Below, piece by piece: positions 1-6,000 of a stretch of 8,511 bases of DNA. The notes beneath the pieces were generated by a model. That model did not search any database. It saw only the letters and a program-made list of their open reading frames with translations, and was not told the origin of the DNA. Origin of the DNA: Burkholderiales bacterium (GTDB taxonomy: Bacteria; Pseudomonadota; Gammaproteobacteria; Burkholderiales; Burkholderiaceae_E); contig JAIYAG010000559.1 in NCBI GenBank assembly GCA_027489195.1, positions 1 to 8,511 on the forward strand, in the 5' to 3' direction. The stretch's first letter is position 1. The number at the start of each line of letters is the position of its first letter. The position numbers were made by a program, and so were the translations under genes.

Positions 1-3000
1 CGCTGCCGGTGATCGAGCGGCCCGCGACCACGTCGAGCTGACCGCGGGCGGACGGCGACAGCAGGATCGGGTCCGCATTGCGCAGCTGCACGTCGCCGTC
101 GGGCGCCCGGACCAGGAGCCGCGCCGGCCAGAGCGTGATCGGCGTATCGCGGTCGGTGTAGCTCTCGGTCGGCGAGCCGGCCGCATCGGCGAGCGCGGTC
201 GGGTTGACCGACCGCAGGTCGACCGCGCCCGACAGCGATTCGAGCGACAGCTCGCTCGACTCGCCGTAGGTGCTGAAGTGCGTGCGCTGGCGGAAGTTGC
301 GGGCGTTCTCGGTGCGCTGCGGCGCGAGCGTGGGGTTGTACGCCCGGCCGAAGGTGAGCTCGCGGCGCGCCTCGATCGAGACGGCCGCATCACCGAGTGC
401 GACGAGGGTCGGCACCGGCGTCCCCTCGAGTTCGCGGGTCGGTGCGACGGTGTCGCCGGCGACGATGCGCCCGGAGCCGAGCATGACGGTGTAGGTGCCG
501 CTGCCGATCGATCCGCCGGCGCGCACGTCGAGCCGCCCGCCGCCGGTGACGACCGGATCCGCGGCGAAGGTGTTCGTGCCGGGCAGCCGCCCGGACGATC
601 CGATCGCCGCCGACAGGTTGCGGACGTCCGCACCCGCCTCGATGCGGACGGTGCCGCCGCCGAGCGCGCCGACGTTCTGCGTGAAGTAGCGGAACTCCGG
701 CCACCACGAGACGCCCGAGGTGGCGTTGGCGAGCGTGCCGTCGGCGGCGACCTGGCCGCTGCGGAACAGCCAGCTGCTGACGATGCGGTCGCTCTCGGCG
801 GCGAGGATCGATCCGCCGGCGCGCAAGGTGATGTCGCCGCCGTCCTGGGTGTAGGCCGGGCGGATCTGGGTGCCCGGGATGGTCGGGTTCCGGAAGCCGT
901 CGAGCGCCGGTGCGGACCGGCCCGCAGTGAAGATCGACGCGACGCCGCGATCGAGCGGCGCGGACGCGTCCGCCGAGTCGACGCCCAGCAGGATGTCGCG
1001 CGCGGCGGCGAGCGTGATCGAGCCGGTGCCGGTCCGGATCGAGCGGCCGGCTTCGAGCGCGATGCGGCCGTCGGTGCCACCGAGGATCGGGTCGCCGGCG
1101 GCACGGGTCCGCAGCGGGTCGGCGGCTGTCCGATCGGCGCCGGCCACCAGCCGGAACGACCAGGTCGCGGGCGCAGACCCCATGAAGGCCGCTTCGGCTG
1201 CGGTGTTCGGCCCGCCGGTGACGCCACCGAACCCGTCGTTCAGCACGGCGGTCGCGAGCAGGGCGCCGGACGATCCGCCCGTCAGCAGCAGGTTCCGATC
1301 GGCCGCGAGCGTCAGGACCCCGGCGGTGTCCGAGGCGGTCGAGGAGGTGAAGCGGGTGGTGGAGAAGTCGAGCGACTCCTGCACGGCGATGTCACCGCCG
1401 GCTGCGGAGCGCACTTCGATCTCCGGCCGCAGCCGCAGGGTCGATGTCTCGCCGACGCCGAGTCGCTGGGCGGCGCGCGCGACGTTCGCGGGGGTGGCGA
1501 AGGCGGCGGCCGCGGCGAACGCGTCGGTGAGCGCGAGGATGCCGCTTGCGGCGGTGCCGCGCGTCACGGACTCGATGCCGTCGTAGCGCTGCACGAAGGT
1601 CAGCCGCGTCTGCGAGGCGCCGACGATCGTGCCGCTCGGGATCGCGACGTCGTCGAGACGCGCGGCGGGGACCCGCAGGTCGACCACGCCACCGGTGACG
1701 CCGCCGACGTCGATGCGGGCCCCCGCAGCGGCCCGCACGCCGGCCGCACCGGAGAGATCCACCTCGCCGCCGCGGCCCGCGCTGCCGAGGGCGGCGAGCG
1801 CGCTGGCGCCGTCGAGGCGGACCGTACCGCCCGCATCGATCGCGATCCGGCCGCCCGTGGGCCCGCTCGCGTCGAGACGGGCGCCGGTCAGCGACACGTC
1901 GCCTGCATCCGCGGACAGGCCGATCTCGCGTGCTCCGAGCAGGGTCGCGCCCGGTGTGCCGGCGATCGCGAGATCGCCACTGCGGGCCCGGACGGTCACC
2001 GCGCCATCGAAGCCGCCGCGCTGCGCCTCGCGCAGGATCGCGCTCGGGTCGGCCACCCTCGCGCCGTCCACCGACAGGCTGGACCGGTCGGTGCCGGCCG
2101 CGCGGCCCTCGAGGGTGCCGGACAGCGCGACGCGCCCGGTCGGCGCCTCGACCTTCACGGTGCCGCCGGCCGCATCGCCGGGTCCGGCGGTGACCGCGAT
2201 CGCGGACCCCGCCTGCGCATCGATCGAGCCGGTGGCCGAGCTCAGGCTCACCGATCCGCCCGAGGTGCCGTAGCGCACGCCGCGGGTGTCGACCGTCGCG
2301 CCCGACGCATCGATCCGGCTGCCCGGTCGCAGCACGATCGCGGCGTCGGCCGGTGCGTCCGGCCCGCTCGCCACCAGTCGCACGTCACCCGACGGCGCCT
2401 GGATCGCGCCGCCGTGGTCGATGCGAGACGCCTCGAGCACCAGCCGCCCGCCCGGTCCGGCGGCCGGGGACGCGGTGCCGCCGCCGCGCGTGACGAGCTC
2501 GCCGCCGGCCTGGATCCGCTGCGTCGAACCGGCCTGCGCGGCGATCACCGGCGCGGTGATCGCGAGCGACCCGTCGACCGTCGTCGCCCCCGATCCCGCG
2601 ACGCCCAGCGCCGCGCTGGCGGTGATCGTCGTCTGCTCGAAGCCCTCGATCCGCCGCACGCCCTCGCCCAGCGTCACGCGGCCGTCGCGTGCCGGGTCGT
2701 CGGCGCGGCCCTGCACCGAGACCGACAGCGTCGCGGCGGGCACGAGCGCGCCGGGCGTCGCATCGGTACCGGTCCAGCGCCAGTCGAAGGCACCGGCGAC
2801 GATCCGCACGGGCGCCTGTGCGCCCGTTCTCACGAGAACCGGCGCCCTCAGCGCGAGCGTGCCGAGCGACTCGGTGCCGACCCGCGCGCCGCCGGCGAGC
2901 GCGATCTCGCGGGACGCAGAGAGCGCGATCGAGTCCGAGCTGCCGAGGGCAGCGAGCAGCCCGTCGGTCAGCACGATCGACCCGGTCGCTGACACGTCGG

Positions 3001-6000
3001 TGCCGCCGAGCACGACGCGCTCGGAGGCGGCCGAGACGCCACCGACGCGCAGGTCGACCGCCGGATCGATCGAGGCGCCGCCCGGTGCGGCGATCGATGC
3101 CCGGGCGGCCTGCACGCGGACGCCGGCCCCGAGCTCGACCCTCGCCGCCGAGGCGCTCGGCACCGACAGCGTCTGCCGCGTGTTCGAGCTCGCGCCGAGG
3201 TAGGCGGCCGTGCCGGTGTCGAGCCGCTCGGTCAGGGTCGGCCCGCCCGCGGCGGTGATCTGCGCTCTGCGTCCGACCTCGATCCGGTCGGTGGCCACCA
3301 GCGACACGTCCTGACCCGAGAGGCTCGCGCCCGCCTGCAGGCGGACCTCCTCGGCGATGGCCGTCACGGTCCGCAAGGCGCCGACACCGTCGGCGGCGTC
3401 GGGATCGGTGGTGACGGCGCTGCGACCGCCGATGACCACGCGTTCGGCCTGCAGCGAGCGGATCCGTTCGGCCGACACGCCGACGAATCCATCGGGCGCG
3501 GAGCCGCCCTCGAGCACCGCGATCCGGCTCGCCGCGATCTCGACTTCGCCGGCACGCCCTGCCGCACGGGTTCCGCTCGCCGTCGCGCCACGCAACGCGA
3601 GCGTGCCGGCGAGGTCGAGCACCGGACCGCGTGCGGTCAGCGTCAGCGTGCCCGCATCGGCGGGCAGGCGCGGCACGACCGAATCGGTGCGGGCCGCCTC
3701 GGCCGCGAAGAAGCGCGTGCCGGTGTCGGTCACGTACTCGCCGTACTGGGCGACGACGGTGGCCGGCAGGACGTTGAAGGACGCCCAGCGCGTGTCGCGC
3801 GGGCCCACCGCCTCCGCGGCACGGTAGCCGGCGACGAGCGACGAGCCGTCGGACAGCGTCGTGTTGCGCGCGGGTGCGGCGTCGCGCGCGGTCGTCGCGG
3901 CGACGACCACCGCGCCGGGCAGCGTCGCGTAGCGCGCGGGCAGCAGCGTGTAGAAGCCCGCCGGCAGCGCGTCGCTGGCCGTCAGGTAGACCCGGTCCCC
4001 GACCGACACCGCCGGTGCGACCCCCACGCCCGTGCTCGTCGGCATCGCGCCCCGGAACGCCGGCAGCGCGGCGCCACGGGAGGCGAGCATCTCGCGCTGC
4101 GCGACGAAATCGTGAGGCGCCGCCCCGTCGAGGCCCGGGATGACGGCATACACGTTGGGGCGCTGCAGCAGGTCGCTGGCGCCGCGACTGCTCGCGACGA
4201 AGCTGCTCGCGAGCACCTCGCCGCCGCCCGATGCATCGACGACCGCGCCCGGCGCGATCCGGATCGACTCGCCGGCGATGCTGACCGAGCGCGGCAGCGA
4301 GGTGACGTCGCGGGTGCTCGCGGCGGTGAACGCATAGCTCAGGCGACGCTGGTCCTGCGTGTCGCCGAGCGGCACCGGCAGGTCGCCGCCGACGACCGAC
4401 ACGCGGGCGCCGTCGCGCAGCGAGAGCGTGCCGACGGCATCGAGGTCGATGTGACCCTGCGGCGCGAAGGCGCGGCCGGCGAGGTCGATCGTGGCGGCCC
4501 GCATCGACAGCGAGCCCCCGGCGGACAGCGGTGCGAGCGCGTCCTCGCCGCGCGGCGTGCTGCGGATCGCGCCGTCGTCGCCGAGCACGGTGACCGCATA
4601 GCGGCTGAGCGTGGTCGGAAAGAGGCGGCGGGCGATCAGTTCGACCGAGCCGTACGCCGACAGGGCGCCCTCGGCATAGGGCGCGACCCGGTCGCTCTGG
4701 TCGCGGAACAGGCCGATCAGCCTCAGGTCGCCGTCGGTGGCCAGCGAGGTGCGCGAGACGCCCTGCAGCGCAAGGGTGCCGACCAGATCGAGCGCCACGG
4801 AGGCGTCCACGTCCAGGCGCGCGGCACCGCCGGAGGCCTCGCCCTCCCGCAGGTTCGCGACACGGCCGTTGCCCAGGGCGACATACGGCGCCCGCACCGT
4901 GGCGGTCGTGCCGCCCACGCCGGGCGTGACCGCGAGGGCGGGCGCGTCGAGGCGCAGTTCCCGGACCGCGCCGGTGGTCGTGCCGCCGTCGAGCGCGATC
5001 CGGTCGCGGGCCTCGACGACGAGCCGATCGCGCGGTGCGGCGGGATCGACCACCGAAGCAGCCACCGTCACCAGCGTCGGGCGATCGAGCGCCGCCTCGG
5101 ACGTGGTCGCGGGCGGCCCGTTGCGAAGGCGGTCGAGGTCCGCACCGGAGACGAAGCCCCGGGGGACCGCCGCCGAGTCGGCGACCACCGCCGTCGTCTG
5201 CAGCCCCGAGGGCACGGGGCCGAACTCGCCGGTCGTGCCGCCCTGGCGATCCGGTACGCGGAGCTCGAGCGTGCCATGGGCCGCGCCGGGCCCGCCCGCC
5301 GCGACATCGACCCGGGGCGCGAGCGCGCCGCCGTTGGTGGCGGAGAACCGGAGGCGACCGCCCTCGCTCGGCACGGTGCGCTCGGTCGGCGCGGCGTCGG
5401 GCGCGTCGATGCTGCGTGCCAGGAGCGTGCCGGTGGCGCCGCGCGCCGAGAACCGCGAACCCACATCCAGGACCAGGTAGCCGTCCCAGGCATCGAAGGT
5501 GATCGTGCCGCCGGCGAGCACCGAGCCGCTGATCCGGCCCGCATCGTCGCGCCAGGTGGCATCGACGCCGTCGGCCGACACGCGGGCGTCGCGGCCCACG
5601 TACAGGCCCTGCTCGCCGCGAAAGCCCCGGAACTCGGTGCCCGCGCCGGGCGTGCGGCCCACCGACGCGGCGATCGTGCCGCCCGGGGCGTCCAGGCGTC
5701 CTTCCACGTCCATCCGGAGCCCGGCCTCGAGCGTGATCCGGCCACCGCGCTCGACCGCGATCTCGCTGCCCTGGCCTTGCACCAGCACCCCGCGGTAGGC
5801 CGAGGGCGCCCGGAATGAGACCGACACCGGACGGCGCTCGGCATCGGGCCGCTGCACGATCGGCGAGACCGCCCGGAGCGCGTCGCCGTCGGTGACGCTC
5901 GTGCCGTCCGGATCGAACCGGCGATTGCGTTGGGACGGGCGGATCGACACGCCGGGGGCGAGCGTGAGCGTCGACTGCGCACGCAGATCGTAGTCGGCGA

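Larger units (their letters stand above)
440..1030 (-). other. Conserved C-terminal-side segment with FTAGR, SWW and GALGGG
   Basis: Visible residues of about 2494-2690. Landmarks are GVASIFTAGRSAPALDGF, YTQDGGDITLRAGGSILAAE, SWLFRSGQ, then SGVSWWPEFRYFTQNVGALG (about 659-715), GGTVRIEAGADVRNLSAAIG, GRLPGTNTF and GGGRLDVRAGGSIGSGTYTV. The aromatic cluster SWWPEFRYF, with GALGGG directly after it, is very characteristic of large filamentous-haemagglutinin-family proteins. I associate this part with the DUF3739 group, but I cannot confirm where that domain begins or ends. Repeated RAGGSI, EAGADV and RAGGSI units show that the shaft continues here. Confidence 0.6.

Noticed and set aside
278..2992. 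904-codon plus-strand ORF
   Set aside because: It lies exactly antisense in codon phase to the real gene and exists because TTA, CTA and TCA codons are avoided. The product has no family features.
2286..3203. 305-codon plus-strand ORF rich in Ser, Pro and Ala
   Set aside because: Composition typical of a GC-rich shadow frame. Fully inside the minus-strand gene, with no ribosome-binding context or motif.
4112..5818. 568-codon plus-strand ORF
   Set aside because: Same antisense codon-phase frame as the 278-2992 ORF. His/Arg/Ala-rich product with no domain.
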